Below are positions 35,411 to 44,172 of a stretch of 64,000 nucleotides of DNA, one piece after another. Origin of the DNA: Pseudomonas fluorescens (lineage in GTDB: Bacteria; Pseudomonadota; Gammaproteobacteria; Pseudomonadales; Pseudomonadaceae); NCBI RefSeq assembly GCF_004683905.1, contig NZ_CP038438.1:4712001-4776000 (forward strand), in the 5' to 3' direction. The position numbers and the translations under genes were made by a program. The notes beneath the pieces are model-generated. The model made no database searches. It was given only the letters and a program-made list of their open reading frames with translations, and was not told the origin of the DNA. Each line of letters opens with the position of its first letter. Position 1 is the first letter of the stretch.

Positions 35411-36340
35411 ATGACGTCATTCGATCGTTTCCAGTCTCCGCCCGATGCCGACATGGAAAAACAGCGTGCAGAACTCGCGGCGATCATCCGCCGCAACACC
35501 ACGGACGACGGCAGTTACCAGACCGCCATCGGCTCGCTGTTCATGTCGCGCCATACCCAGTCCCATGACTTCGCCCCGGTACTTGCGCAACCGGCGCTGT
35601 GCATCATGGCCCAGGGCCGCAAAGAGGTGCGCCTGGCGGATGAGTTCTTCAATTACGACCCGCTGAATTATCTGGTGGTCTCGGTCTCGATGCCGCTCAG
35701 CGGACGGGTGGTGAATGTCTCGCCGGAGGATCCGATTCTCGCCGTGCGCCTGGACATCGACCCCGCGGAAATCACTGCACTGATCGCCGACGCTGGGCCG
35801 ATGGGCGTGCCGACCCGACCGACCGGGCGCGGCCTGTATGTGGAAAAGATCGACAGCGCGATGCTCGACGCGGTGTTGCGTCTGGCGCGACTGCTGGATG
35901 CGCCGAAAGACATCGCCATGCTCGCGCCGCTGATTCGCCGGGAGATTCTTTATCGCCTGCTGCGCAGTCCGCAGGGCCATCGCTTGTATGAAATCGCGAT
36001 TGCCAACAGCCAGAGCCACCGCATCAGCCAGGCGATCAAATGGCTCAACGGCAACTTCGAACAGCCGCTGCGCATCGATGATCTGGCGAAAGAAGTCAAC
36101 CTCAGCGTTTCAACCCTGCATCACCGCTTCAAGGCAATGACCGCGATGAGTCCGTTGCAGTACCAGAAGCAATTGCGCCTGCAGGAAGCGCGGCGCCTGA
36201 TGCTGGCCGAAGGGCTGGAAGCGTCGGCGGCGGGCTATCGCGTGGGCTATGAAAGCCCGTCGCAGTTCAGCCGCGAGTACAGCCGCTTGTTTGGTGCACC
36301 GCCGTTAAGGGATCTGGCGCGGTTGCGGCAGTCGGTCTGA
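35411..36340 (+). CDS. AraC family transcriptional regulator (AraC_N type)
   Basis: The 309-residue regulator has an N-terminal ligand domain of the AraC_N type (LFMSRHTQSHDFAPVLAQPALCIMAQGRKEVRLADEFFNYDPLNYLVVSVSMPLSG). Two C-terminal helix-turn-helix motifs follow (LRIDDLAKEVNLSVSTLHHRFKAMTAMSPLQYQKQLRLQEARRLM and AAGYRVGYESPSQFSREYSRLFGAPP). ATG 35411 is chosen because GAGG stands 9 bp upstream. Members often control neighbouring short-chain dehydrogenases or aldehyde reductases; here the nearest candidates are the divergent ABM gene and the small gene after it. Confidence 0.85.
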   Translation: MTSFDRFQSPPDADMEKQRAELAAIIRRNTTDDGSYQTAIGSLFMSRHTQSHDFAPVLAQPALCIMAQGRKEVRLADEFFNYDPLNYLVVSVSMPLSGRVVNVSPEDPILAVRLDIDPAEITALIADAGPMGVPTRPTGRGLYVEKIDSAMLDAVLRLARLLDAPKDIAMLAPLIRREILYRLLRSPQGHRLYEIAIANSQSHRISQAIKWLNGNFEQPLRIDDLAKEVNLSVSTLHHRFKAMTAMSPLQYQKQLRLQEARRLMLAEGLEASAAGYRVGYESPSQFSREYSRLFGAPPLRDLARLRQSV

Positions 36341-36370
36341 TCCGGCATCTGCGGTGAGGCTTATGGCCCT

Positions 36371-36435
36371 ATCGCGAGCAGGCTCACTCCTACAGTTGGA
36401 ATGCGTTCCCCTGTAGGAGTGAGCCTGCTCGCGAT
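36371..36435. repeat. REPIN (GAGCAGGCTCACTCCTACA type)
   Basis: ATCGCGAGCAGGCTCACTCC (36371) and facing copy ending CTCGCGAT at 36435, between converging genes. Confidence 0.85.
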
Positions 36436-36465
36436 GGCATCGGCAAGATCACCATCAAATCCTGA

Positions 36466-37521
36466 TCAAGCCCCCAACACTCGACACGCCTCGCTCGGCA
36501 ACGTCACCGACACCGGATGCCCGATCCCCAAACCGATCCCCTGACACGGCGTACTCAACGCGGTGAACGTCACCCCGGAACACTCCACCGTGGTCTCGAT
36601 GGTCGCGCCGATATCGCGCACGAACGTCACCTTGCCGAGCAAGCGATTACCCGCCGTGGCTTGTGGCGCGGACAGTTGCAGATCCTCCGGACGAATCAGC
36701 ATCTTCACCTTCTGCCCCACTTCGATGCTGCTGCAGATCGGCACTTGCAGCGCATCACCGCCCGGCAAACTGACCTTGCCGTCACCCAGCGCCGTGGCCG
36801 GAAAAATGTTGCCCGAACCGATGAAGTCGGCAACGAACTCGTTGGCCGGATGCCGATAGATTTCGATCGGTGTGCCCACCTGCTGCACCTTGTGCTCGCC
36901 CAGCACCACGACGATGTCGGCCATGGTCATGGCTTCGCGCTGATCGTGGGTGACCATGATCGTGGTGATGTTCAAACGCTGCTGCAACTGGCGGATTTCC
37001 ACCTGCATCGACTCGCGCAGCTTGGCGTCCAGCGCCGACAACGGTTCGTCGAGCAGGAGGATTTTCGGCCGCGAGGCGATGGCCCGGGCAATCGCCACCC
37101 GCTGCCGTTGCCCGCCGGAGAGTTTCGCCACCGGCCGGTCGATCATCGCCTGCAACTGGATCAACTCCAGCAATTCCACCACCCGCGCCTGCTGCTCGGC
37201 CTTGCTCACGCCGCGCAGTTTCAGCGGGTAGGCGATGTTCTCGCCGACGGTCATGTGCGGGAACAGCGCCAGCGACTGGAACACCATGCCGAAGTTGCGC
37301 AGGTGCGCGGGGGTGTGGCCGATGTTCTCGCCATCCAGGCGAATCTCGCCGCCGGTGAGGGTTTCCAGCCCGGCGATCATCCGCAGCAAGGTGGTTTTGC
37401 CGCAGCCCGAGGGGCCGAGAAAACACACCAGTTGGCCTTCCGGCAAATGCAGATTGACGTCCTGTACCGCGCAAGCCGAGCCGTAGAATTTCTCGACGTT
37501 TTCCAGAATCAGACCAGTCAT
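36466..37521 (-). CDS. Spermidine/putrescine-type ABC transporter ATP-binding protein
   Basis: The 351-residue ATPase has Walker A GPSGCGKTT, Q-loop (VFQSLALFPHMTV), signature LSGGQRQRVAIARAIA, Walker B ILLLDEPLSALD, the H-loop VTHDQREAM and a C-terminal TOBE domain (MLIRPEDLQL). This is the PotA/MalK layout. With two permeases and a Tat-exported binding protein upstream on the same strand it completes an importer for a polyamine-like or small cationic substrate. GAGG lies 6 bp before ATG 37521, 13 bp after the permease gene. Confidence 0.9.
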   Translation of the reverse strand: MTGLILENVEKFYGSACAVQDVNLHLPEGQLVCFLGPSGCGKTTLLRMIAGLETLTGGEIRLDGENIGHTPAHLRNFGMVFQSLALFPHMTVGENIAYPLKLRGVSKAEQQARVVELLELIQLQAMIDRPVAKLSGGQRQRVAIARAIASRPKILLLDEPLSALDAKLRESMQVEIRQLQQRLNITTIMVTHDQREAMTMADIVVVLGEHKVQQVGTPIEIYRHPANEFVADFIGSGNIFPATALGDGKVSLPGGDALQVPICSSIEVGQKVKMLIRPEDLQLSAPQATAGNRLLGKVTFVRDIGATIETTVECSGVTFTALSTPCQGIGLGIGHPVSVTLPSEACRVLGA

Positions 37522-37534
37522 GTTGCACCTCAAA

Positions 37535-38383
37535 TCAAAAGGAAACGCCGCCCTCGCCCACCAGTTTCTCCAGCGCCCAGATCAGGACGAAGTCGATCAG
37601 CACGATCAGCACGGCAAACGAGAACACGGTAGGGTCGAGCGATGACACGGTGCGGCTGTACATCCAGATCGGCACGGTCATGACGTCGATGGTGTAGAGG
37701 AAATAGGTGACGGTGAATTCGTTGAACGAGACGATGAACGCCAGCAGCATCCCCGCCAGAATCCCCGACTTCATCAACGGCACCACCACGTCGACAATCG
37801 CCCGCAGCGGTGAGGCGCCGAGCATCCGCGCGGCTTCCTCGACTTCACTGCCGATGGAGAGCATGGCGGCGGTGCAGTTTTTCACCACGAACGGCAGCGC
37901 CAGAATCACGTGGGCAATCACCAGTCGCGAGGTGGTCAGGTGAAACGGCAGGCTGTCGAACACCAGCAGCAACGCCAGTCCCAACACCACCATCGGAAAC
38001 ACCAGCGGCAGCGACATCAGTTGCAGCGCCACGGCTTTGCCACGGAACTCGCAACGGGTCAGCGCATAGGCGGCAGGCACCGCGATCAGCGTGGCGAAAA
38101 CCATGGTCAGGCACGACACCAGCAGGCTGGTAGCCATGGCCTGACCGAGACTCAGCACGTCGCTGGCGTCTGGCGAGACGAAGGTGTGCCAGGCCGCCTT
38201 GTACCATTGCAGGCTGTAGCTGCTCGGCGGGAAGTCGAGGTTCGACGCACCGCTGAACGACATGACGATCATGGTCAGGATCGGCAACACCGCCAGCAGC
38301 AGAATGAACCCGGAGAGGATTCCGGCGAGCTTGCCGGTGTCGCCGGGCAGCAGCGCCATGCGCTTGTTGGTCAGGGTACTCAT
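37535..38383 (-). CDS. ABC transporter permease (PotC-like)
   Basis: The 282-residue inner-membrane protein has six helices (GFILLLAVLPILTMIVMSF, MATSLLVSCLTMVFATLIAVPAAYAL and others). It carries the EAA loop EEAARMLGASPLRAIVDVVVPLMKSGILAGMLLAFIVSFNEF, which docks on the ATPase. The ATG overlaps the previous permease stop as ATGA. It is the second permease of the polyamine-type importer. Confidence 0.9.
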   Translation of the reverse strand: MSTLTNKRMALLPGDTGKLAGILSGFILLLAVLPILTMIVMSFSGASNLDFPPSSYSLQWYKAAWHTFVSPDASDVLSLGQAMATSLLVSCLTMVFATLIAVPAAYALTRCEFRGKAVALQLMSLPLVFPMVVLGLALLLVFDSLPFHLTTSRLVIAHVILALPFVVKNCTAAMLSIGSEVEEAARMLGASPLRAIVDVVVPLMKSGILAGMLLAFIVSFNEFTVTYFLYTIDVMTVPIWMYSRTVSSLDPTVFSFAVLIVLIDFVLIWALEKLVGEGGVSF

Positions 38384-39288
38384 TGCGAAGCCTCCAGCAG
38401 ACGCCGACGACGGCCGGTGATGTATTCAGACAGGGTCATGATCGCCAGCGTGGTGACGATCAGCACCACCCCGGCCGCCGATGCCGCGGGCCAGTTCATC
38501 AGCGGCGCGATCTGGTCATGCACCATCACCGCGAGCATCGGCACACGGCGGCCACCGAGCAGCAACGGCACGACAAAACTGCTGGCGTTGTAGGCGAACA
38601 CCAGCGTCGCCCCGGTGATGATCCCCGGCAGACTCATCGGCAACACCACCTGACGGAACACCTGAAAACGACTGGCGCCCAGTGTCGCCGCCGCCTCTTC
38701 GTAGGTACGCGCAACACCACGCATGGCGCTGGCAATCGGCAGCACGGCCAATGGGAACGCGGTCTGCACCAGGCCCATCAGCACGCCGTTCTGGTTGTAC
38801 AGCAGCATGATCGGGCGCTTGATCAGGCCCAGGCCCATCAGCGTCTGGTTGAGCATCCCGCCCGGGCCGAGAATCACCAGCCAGCCGTAGCTTTGCAGCA
38901 GCAGGTTGACCAGCAGCGGCAGCAACACTGCGGCAAGGAAGATCCGCCGCACGAACGGCGAGGTCAGCCGTGACATGGTGTACGCCACCGGGATCGCCAG
39001 CAGCACCGCGATCACTGCACTGATCAGCGCCAGACGCAGGGTCAGCAGCAGGGATTTCAGATAGTAGGGTTCGAGCAATTGCGCGTAGCTGGCGAGGCTG
39101 AACCCGCTCCATTCCGCGCCTTTAGTGCCGACGCTCATGCGCAGCACCAGCAGGCTGGCCGCGATCAGCACACCGAGAAACAGCATCGACGGCGTGAGGA
39201 AAAACCACGCCCGGGCGGTCGGCGAAATACCGCGCGCCGGGCGCACGTCAGCGGCGCCAACCGGTTGGGTCAGGGATTGATGTTCCAT
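38380..39288 (-). CDS. ABC transporter permease (PotB-like)
   Basis: The 302-residue permease has an extended N-terminus, six helices and the EAA loop YEEAAATLGASRFQVFRQVVLPMSLPGIITGATLVFAYNASSFVVPLLLGG. It is the first permease of the importer, overlapping the second by 4 bp. A 242-bp gap holding a REPIN separates it from the binding-protein gene upstream, which may lower its expression relative to that gene. Confidence 0.9.
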   Translation of the reverse strand: MEHQSLTQPVGAADVRPARGISPTARAWFFLTPSMLFLGVLIAASLLVLRMSVGTKGAEWSGFSLASYAQLLEPYYLKSLLLTLRLALISAVIAVLLAIPVAYTMSRLTSPFVRRIFLAAVLLPLLVNLLLQSYGWLVILGPGGMLNQTLMGLGLIKRPIMLLYNQNGVLMGLVQTAFPLAVLPIASAMRGVARTYEEAAATLGASRFQVFRQVVLPMSLPGIITGATLVFAYNASSFVVPLLLGGRRVPMLAVMVHDQIAPLMNWPAASAAGVVLIVTTLAIMTLSEYITGRRRRLLEASQ

Positions 39289-39353
39289 AGCAATGATCTC
39301 GTCAATGGAAAGCTAATCTCGCAAACACCTCAATCTCCTGTGGAGTCATTTTT

Positions 39354-39487
39354 TGTGGTGAGGGGATTTATCCCCGACCGGCTGCGAAGCAGTCGCAAAA
39401 CCATCGTGCGCGGTACATTTGATGCACCGTATTTGCTGATCTTGGGGCAGCTACGCTGCCCATCGGGGATAAATCCCCTCACCACAG
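39354..39487. repeat. REPIN inside the ABC transporter operon
   Basis: TGTGGTGAGGGGATTTATCC (39354) faces GGATAAATCCCCTCACCACA (ending 39487). It lies between the binding-protein and first permease genes, where a stable hairpin could cap the upstream mRNA and raise binding-protein levels. Confidence 0.85.
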
Positions 39488-39530
39488 GACTCGCTCCCAC
39501 AGGGGGCCCGTGGTGTTCGGGAGGCCGGCG

Positions 39531-40640
39531 TCAGGAAGAAAAAATTTCCGTATAGCGACGAATCCATTGGTCATGCACGGTCGCCAGGAAGGCGTTGTCG
39601 TGCATGATCGCCTTCTCGGCAATCTGCTCCGGCGTGAGGATGTACGGGCTCTTGCGCGCTTCCGCGGAGATGATCGCCTTGGCGTTGACCGGGCCGTTGA
39701 AGATGTCTTCGGCCATCTTGCCCTGCACCAGCGGGTCGAGAGAGTGGTCGATGAAGGCGTAGGCCAGGTCGATGTCGCCCGGCCGGTTCTTCGGCATCAC
39801 CGAGAGCATCAGGTCGGTGTAGAAACCTTCCTTCATGCCGAATGTGGCACCGAGGCCGTAGTTCGGATCGCGGATCTGCTTGGGGAAGAATGCCGGGGCG
39901 TACAGCCCACCCATGTCCAACGACCCGGTGCGGAACAGTTCGGCGATCTGGTTCGGGTTCTCGCCGAGGGTGACCACGCGATCTTTCAGCTCTGCGAGTT
40001 TCTTGAAGCCCGGCTCGATGTTGTGTTCGTCACCGCCGGCCAGTTTCGCGGCGATGATGATCAGGTCCATCGCCTCGGTCCAGTTCGGCGGCGGCAGGAA
40101 AATGTTCGGCGCCAGATCGGCATCCCACAGCGCGGCATAACTGTCCGGTGCCTGTTTGAGGGTGCGAGTGCTGTAGACCAGACTGTTGCACCACAGCAGG
40201 TAACCGATGCCGTGCCCGTTGGCGCCGGTGCGGTATTTTTCCGGTACGTCGATCAGGTTGGGAATCCGGTTGAGGTCGGGTTTCTCCAGCAGCCCCGCAG
40301 CGGCCAGACCTTCGGCGCCGACCCCAGCCAGGGTGATGATGTCGTACTGCGGACGATCACCGCCGGCCTTGAGTTTGGCGACCATTTCCGAGGTGCTGCC
40401 GGTGCGGTCGGCGATGACCTTGGCGCCGGTCTTGGCCTCGAAGGTGGCGGCAATGTTGCGCAGTGCGGCGAGGCCGGTGTCATCCGACCAGGTCAGCAAA
40501 CGCAAGGTCTTGCCGGCGAACCGCGTGTCGCTGGCGCTGGCGCTGGCCCGGATGAAGGGCATGCTCAGGGCCGCCGCCGCTACCGAGGCGACGCCCACGG
40601 TTTTAATGAATTGACGCCTGTTCAGATCGTGCTCGCCCAT
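39531..40640 (-). CDS. Periplasmic substrate-binding protein of the polyamine-type ABC importer (Tat signal)
   Basis: The 369-residue protein begins MGEHDLNRRQFIKTVGVASVAAAALS, a twin-arginine signal (RRxFIK), then LRLLTWSDDTGLAALRNIAATFEAKTGAKV and GSTSEMVAKLKAGGDRPQYDIITLAG. This is the PotD/PotF type I fold for extracellular solutes. Export by Tat implies folding in the cytoplasm. GGAG precedes ATG 40640. It lies downstream of a decarboxylase and aldehyde dehydrogenase pair on the same strand, so it probably brings in the substrate of that pathway. Confidence 0.85.
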   Translation of the reverse strand: MGEHDLNRRQFIKTVGVASVAAAALSMPFIRASASASDTRFAGKTLRLLTWSDDTGLAALRNIAATFEAKTGAKVIADRTGSTSEMVAKLKAGGDRPQYDIITLAGVGAEGLAAAGLLEKPDLNRIPNLIDVPEKYRTGANGHGIGYLLWCNSLVYSTRTLKQAPDSYAALWDADLAPNIFLPPPNWTEAMDLIIIAAKLAGGDEHNIEPGFKKLAELKDRVVTLGENPNQIAELFRTGSLDMGGLYAPAFFPKQIRDPNYGLGATFGMKEGFYTDLMLSVMPKNRPGDIDLAYAFIDHSLDPLVQGKMAEDIFNGPVNAKAIISAEARKSPYILTPEQIAEKAIMHDNAFLATVHDQWIRRYTEIFSS

Positions 40641-40706
40641 GACGGACTCCCTTTGTTCTTTTAAGTATGAGGTTGGTCGCAACCGTTGCATCCGCGCGGC
40701 CGGATC

Positions 40707-40739
40707 CGCTGCAGGCCTTGTATTAAAAGGCCTGCAGCG
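40707..40739. other. Perfect 13-bp inverted repeat upstream of the binding-protein gene
   Basis: CGCTGCAGGCCTT and AAGGCCTGCAGCG flank GTATTAA. It lies 67 bp before the ATG at 40640. It has no T-run, so it may be an operator or a 5' UTR hairpin. Confidence 0.55.
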
Positions 40740-40815
40740 CTGCCGACGGGTTCATCCTGAGGTCGTGCAATACACCTGACTATCGATAAAAACTCATCGA
40801 AGCCATGACACCGAC

Positions 40816-40838
40816 GCATGCCTCGTTGCGAGGCATGC
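40816..40838 (-). terminator. Possible terminator after the aldehyde dehydrogenase gene
   Basis: GCATGCCTCG-TTG-CGAGGCATGC is a perfect hairpin 20 bp past the stop, without a T-run. It may end or attenuate transcription before the transporter genes. Confidence 0.45.
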
Positions 40839-40857
40839 ACTCACCGTTTTCGGGCGT

Positions 40858-42309
40858 TCAGAGCGCCCGGATCACGTGTTTGATTTCCTGAAACGCGGCC
40901 AGGCCCCACGGCCCCAATTCACGGCCGATGCTGCTCTGCTTGTAGCCGCCCCACGCCGTCTGCGGGAAGATCACTTGCGGCGCGTTGAGCCATACAAGCC
41001 CCGCCTGCAGGGCGTTGGCGACGCGGTCGGCAGTCTCGGCGTTACGCGTCACCACACTGGCGACCAGCCCGAACTGGCTGTCGTTGGCCAGGGCAATCGC
41101 CTCGGCTTCGCTGCTGAAACTGCGCACGCAGAGCACCGGGCCGAAAATCTCTTCACACCACAACGCACTGTCGAGGGGCACATCGGTGAACACCGTCGGC
41201 TGCAAAAAATAGCCGCGCGGCAGATGCGCCGGACGATTGCCGCCGCACACCAGCTTCGCCCCGGCACTCAAACCGCGGTCGATGTGGCCGAGCACGCGCT
41301 GGTATTGCGCCTGATTGACCAGCGCGCCCATCTCCACGTCCGGGTCGAACGGATCGGCCACGCGAATCGCTTGTGCGCGCTTTTGCAGACGCTCAAGAAA
41401 CTCATCGGCCAGCTCATCGGCGACCAGCACCCGGCTGGTGGCCGAACACATTTGCCCGGCGTTGAAGAAACCGCCGCCGCAGGCCAGTTCCACCGCCAGT
41501 TCCAAATCGGCATCTTCAAGCACCAGCAGCGAAGATTTGCCGCCCAGTTCCAGGCTCACGCCCTTCACCGTTTCGGCGGCGCGCTGCATCACCTGCACGC
41601 CGACGGCATTGCTGCCGGTGAAGGAAATCTTGGCGATGCGCGGGTCCGCCGACAGCGGTGCACCGACCGCCAGACCGGTGCCGCAAACCAGGTTGAACAC
41701 ACCGTCGGGCAAGCCGGACTCGGCAATGATCGCCGCCAGTTCCAGCTCCGGCAGCGGCGTGACTTCCGACGGTTTGAGCACCACGCAGCAACCGGCGGCC
41801 AAGGCCGGGGCGAGCTTCCACGCGGTGGTGACCATCGGGAAATTCCACGGCACGATCAGCCCGACCACACCGCACGGTTCACGACGCAGACGCGCGCTGA
41901 AGTCATCGCTGGGCAGCGCCACGTTGCTGTCGAGTTGTGCGTCGAGGCCTTCGGCCAATTCGGCGTAATACTCGAACGTGGCGATCACATCATCGACGTC
42001 GATCGCCGCTTCGAATTGCGGTTTGCCGTTGTTGCTCGACTGCAACTTCATCAGGTGGTCGCGACCGTTGCGCACGCCGTTGGCGATGTTGCGCAGGATC
42101 GCACCGCGCTCGGCACCGCTGGTTTTCGACCAGTGCTTGAACGCTTCAGTGGCCGCGCTGACGGCCAGATCGACCGCGCTTTCATCGCCGCCATTGACCG
42201 TGGTCAGCAGCGCTTCGGTCGCCGGATTGATCACCCGCAAATGCTCGCGACCGGCCGACCATTGGCCATTGATGTACAGGCCATCGAGTGTGGTTGGGAA
42301 ATTGATCAT
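40858..42309 (-). CDS. NAD(P)+-dependent aldehyde dehydrogenase (betaine/aminoaldehyde type)
   Basis: The 483-residue enzyme has PWNFPMVTTAWKLAPALAAGC, FTGSNAVGVQV (cofactor turn), the catalytic glutamate motif LELGGKS and catalytic cysteine in FFNAGQMCSATSR, plus EIFGPVLCVRSF. The type suits aminoaldehydes such as 4-guanidino- or 4-aminobutyraldehyde. It overlaps the upstream decarboxylase gene as ATGA, so it should oxidise that enzyme's aldehyde product to the acid. The exact substrate is inferred. Confidence 0.88.
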   Translation of the reverse strand: MINFPTTLDGLYINGQWSAGREHLRVINPATEALLTTVNGGDESAVDLAVSAATEAFKHWSKTSGAERGAILRNIANGVRNGRDHLMKLQSSNNGKPQFEAAIDVDDVIATFEYYAELAEGLDAQLDSNVALPSDDFSARLRREPCGVVGLIVPWNFPMVTTAWKLAPALAAGCCVVLKPSEVTPLPELELAAIIAESGLPDGVFNLVCGTGLAVGAPLSADPRIAKISFTGSNAVGVQVMQRAAETVKGVSLELGGKSSLLVLEDADLELAVELACGGGFFNAGQMCSATSRVLVADELADEFLERLQKRAQAIRVADPFDPDVEMGALVNQAQYQRVLGHIDRGLSAGAKLVCGGNRPAHLPRGYFLQPTVFTDVPLDSALWCEEIFGPVLCVRSFSSEAEAIALANDSQFGLVASVVTRNAETADRVANALQAGLVWLNAPQVIFPQTAWGGYKQSSIGRELGPWGLAAFQEIKHVIRAL

Positions 42310-43943
42310 CGGGCCACCGCCTGCATCCATTGGTTCTGGTCGATTTCGATCAGGGTCGGGCCCTGACGATCAGTGGCGGCACGCAGCGCGCCGCGCAGTT
42401 GTTCGACCGAGCTGATCGCTTCGGCGGCGCACCCCAACGCGTTGGCAACGCCGATGAAGTCCGGGGTGTAGATGTCGACGCCGACCGGTTCGATGGCGCG
42501 GTTGACCATGTATTTTTTGATCTCTTCGTAGCCCTGGTTATTCCACAGCAGGATGATCACCGGCGTGCGCGCTTCAACCGCGCTGGCCAGTTCCGGCAGG
42601 GTGAACTGCAAGCCACCGTCGCCGATCAGGCACACCACGGGTGGACGAGCGCCGCCCTCGACGCTGCCGCCAAGCCACGCGCCAATCGCCGCCGGCAAGG
42701 CGTAACCGAGGGTGCCGTAACCGGTGGACGAGTTGAACCAGCGCCGTGGTCGCTCCGGGTTGAAGGTGAGGTTACCGGTGTACACCGGTTGTGTGGAGTC
42801 GCCGACGAATACTGCGTCCGGCAATTCGTGCAGCACGGTTTCCAGAAAACGGGTCTGGGCCAGGGTTGGCGCATCCCAGGTCGCGGCCAGTTCATCGCGC
42901 AGACGCGCTGCCCGCACCTGACCCCAATCATTGCGCCGCTCGGCCAGCGCCTGCTGCGACAGTGCGCCGAGCAGCGCTTGTGCAGCGTTGCGCGAGTCGG
43001 CGACCAAGGCCACGTGCGGCGGATAGTTGCGCACGGTCTGATCGGCGTCGATGTCGATGCGCAGCAACTTGCCGGGGATTTCAAAGCCGCCGGCGAAGGT
43101 CACGTCGTAATCGGTTTCGGCCAGTTCGGTACCGATCGCCAGCACCACGTCGGCATCGGCCACCAGTGCGCGAGTGGCGACCAGGCTTTGTGTCGAGCCG
43201 ATCAGCAGCGGATGGCTGGAGGGCAACATGCCTTTGGCGTTGATGGTCAGCGCCACCGGGGCGTCGAGCAACTCGGCCAGTTCGGTGAGTTCGGCGGCGG
43301 CATCGATGGCGCCGCCACCGGCGAGGATCAACGGACGCCGAGCGCCGGCCAGCAACTCGCTCATGCGCCGTACGGCTGCTGGTGCAGCCCCGGCGCGGTC
43401 GATGTGCACCGGAACGCTGGCGAGCAGCTCATCAGCCTCTTCTACCAAAACATCCAGCGGAATCTCGATGTGCACCGGACGCGGACGCCCGGCCTGAAAC
43501 AGTGCGAAAGCACGGGCCAGCACGCCGGGCAATTCCGCCGCCGACATCAGGGTGTGGGAGAACGCCGCGACGCCGCCGACCAGCGCGCTCTGGTTCGGCA
43601 ACTCGTGGAGCTTGCCGCGACCGCCACCCAACTGGCTGCGGGTCTGCACGCTGGAGATCACCAGCATCGGGATCGAGTCGGCGTAGGCCTGGCCCATCGC
43701 GGTGGTGATGTTGGTCATGCCCGGGCCGGTGATGATAAAGCACACACCCGGTTTGCCGCTGGTGCGCGCATAGCCGTCAGCCATGAATCCGGCGCCCTGC
43801 TCGTGCCGTGGAGTGACGTGGTTGATGCTCGAACGGGCCAGCCCGCGATACAGTTCCACGGTGTGCACCCCGGGAATACCGAACACCTGCTCGACCCCGT
43901 AATCCTCGAGTAACTTGACCAGTACTTCGCCACACGTCGCCAT
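42306..43943 (-). CDS. Thiamine-diphosphate 2-oxo-acid decarboxylase, probably 5-guanidino-2-oxopentanoate decarboxylase (AruI-like)
   Basis: The 545-residue enzyme has the three ThDP domains. These are an N-terminal PYR domain with catalytic Glu (TPRHEQGAGFMADGYARTSGKPG), a central domain (LAGARRPLILAGGGAIDAA, SLVATRALVADADVVLAIGTELAETDYD) and a C-terminal PP domain with GDGGLQFTLPELASAVEARTPVIILLWNN as the GDG...N metal/ThDP motif. It resembles acetolactate-synthase-like decarboxylases annotated as AruI, which turn 2-ketoarginine into 4-guanidinobutyraldehyde. The coupled aldehyde dehydrogenase and cationic-solute importer fit such a route, but no transaminase (AruH) is nearby. Benzoylformate-type decarboxylase is an alternative. 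ATG 43943 has a short AGGG upstream. Confidence 0.8.
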   Translation of the reverse strand: MATCGEVLVKLLEDYGVEQVFGIPGVHTVELYRGLARSSINHVTPRHEQGAGFMADGYARTSGKPGVCFIITGPGMTNITTAMGQAYADSIPMLVISSVQTRSQLGGGRGKLHELPNQSALVGGVAAFSHTLMSAAELPGVLARAFALFQAGRPRPVHIEIPLDVLVEEADELLASVPVHIDRAGAAPAAVRRMSELLAGARRPLILAGGGAIDAAAELTELAELLDAPVALTINAKGMLPSSHPLLIGSTQSLVATRALVADADVVLAIGTELAETDYDVTFAGGFEIPGKLLRIDIDADQTVRNYPPHVALVADSRNAAQALLGALSQQALAERRNDWGQVRAARLRDELAATWDAPTLAQTRFLETVLHELPDAVFVGDSTQPVYTGNLTFNPERPRRWFNSSTGYGTLGYALPAAIGAWLGGSVEGGARPPVVCLIGDGGLQFTLPELASAVEARTPVIILLWNNQGYEEIKKYMVNRAIEPVGVDIYTPDFIGVANALGCAAEAISSVEQLRGALRAATDRQGPTLIEIDQNQWMQAVAR

Positions 43944-43982
43944 GTCGATTGCCCTTCTTGTTCGTTTGAGACACAAGGCCTT

Positions 43983-44074
43983 TGTGTAGGAGTGAGCCTG
44001 CTCGCGATGGCGTCTTCACATTCAACATTACGGTGACTGACACACCGCTATCGCGAGCAGGCTCACTCCTACAA
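43983..44074. repeat. REPIN (GAGTGAGCCTGCTCGCGAT type)
   Basis: TGTAGGAGTGAGCCTGCTCG faces CGCGAGCAGGCTCACTCCTA, in the divergent region between decarboxylase and LysR genes. Confidence 0.85.
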
Positions 44075-44172
44075 AGGGCCCTTCGATGAGCTCATTGAAC
44101 GGGCGGCAGGTAGCGGCAACAATCGATTAAAAGTCATACTAGCCATGTCCTCACGTCATACCTTGGATCCAC

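Noticed and set aside
40876..43913. Plus-strand frames opposite the aldehyde dehydrogenase and decarboxylase genes
   Set aside because: Arg/His/Gln-rich shadow composition and no start signals; the minus-strand enzymes have full motifs.
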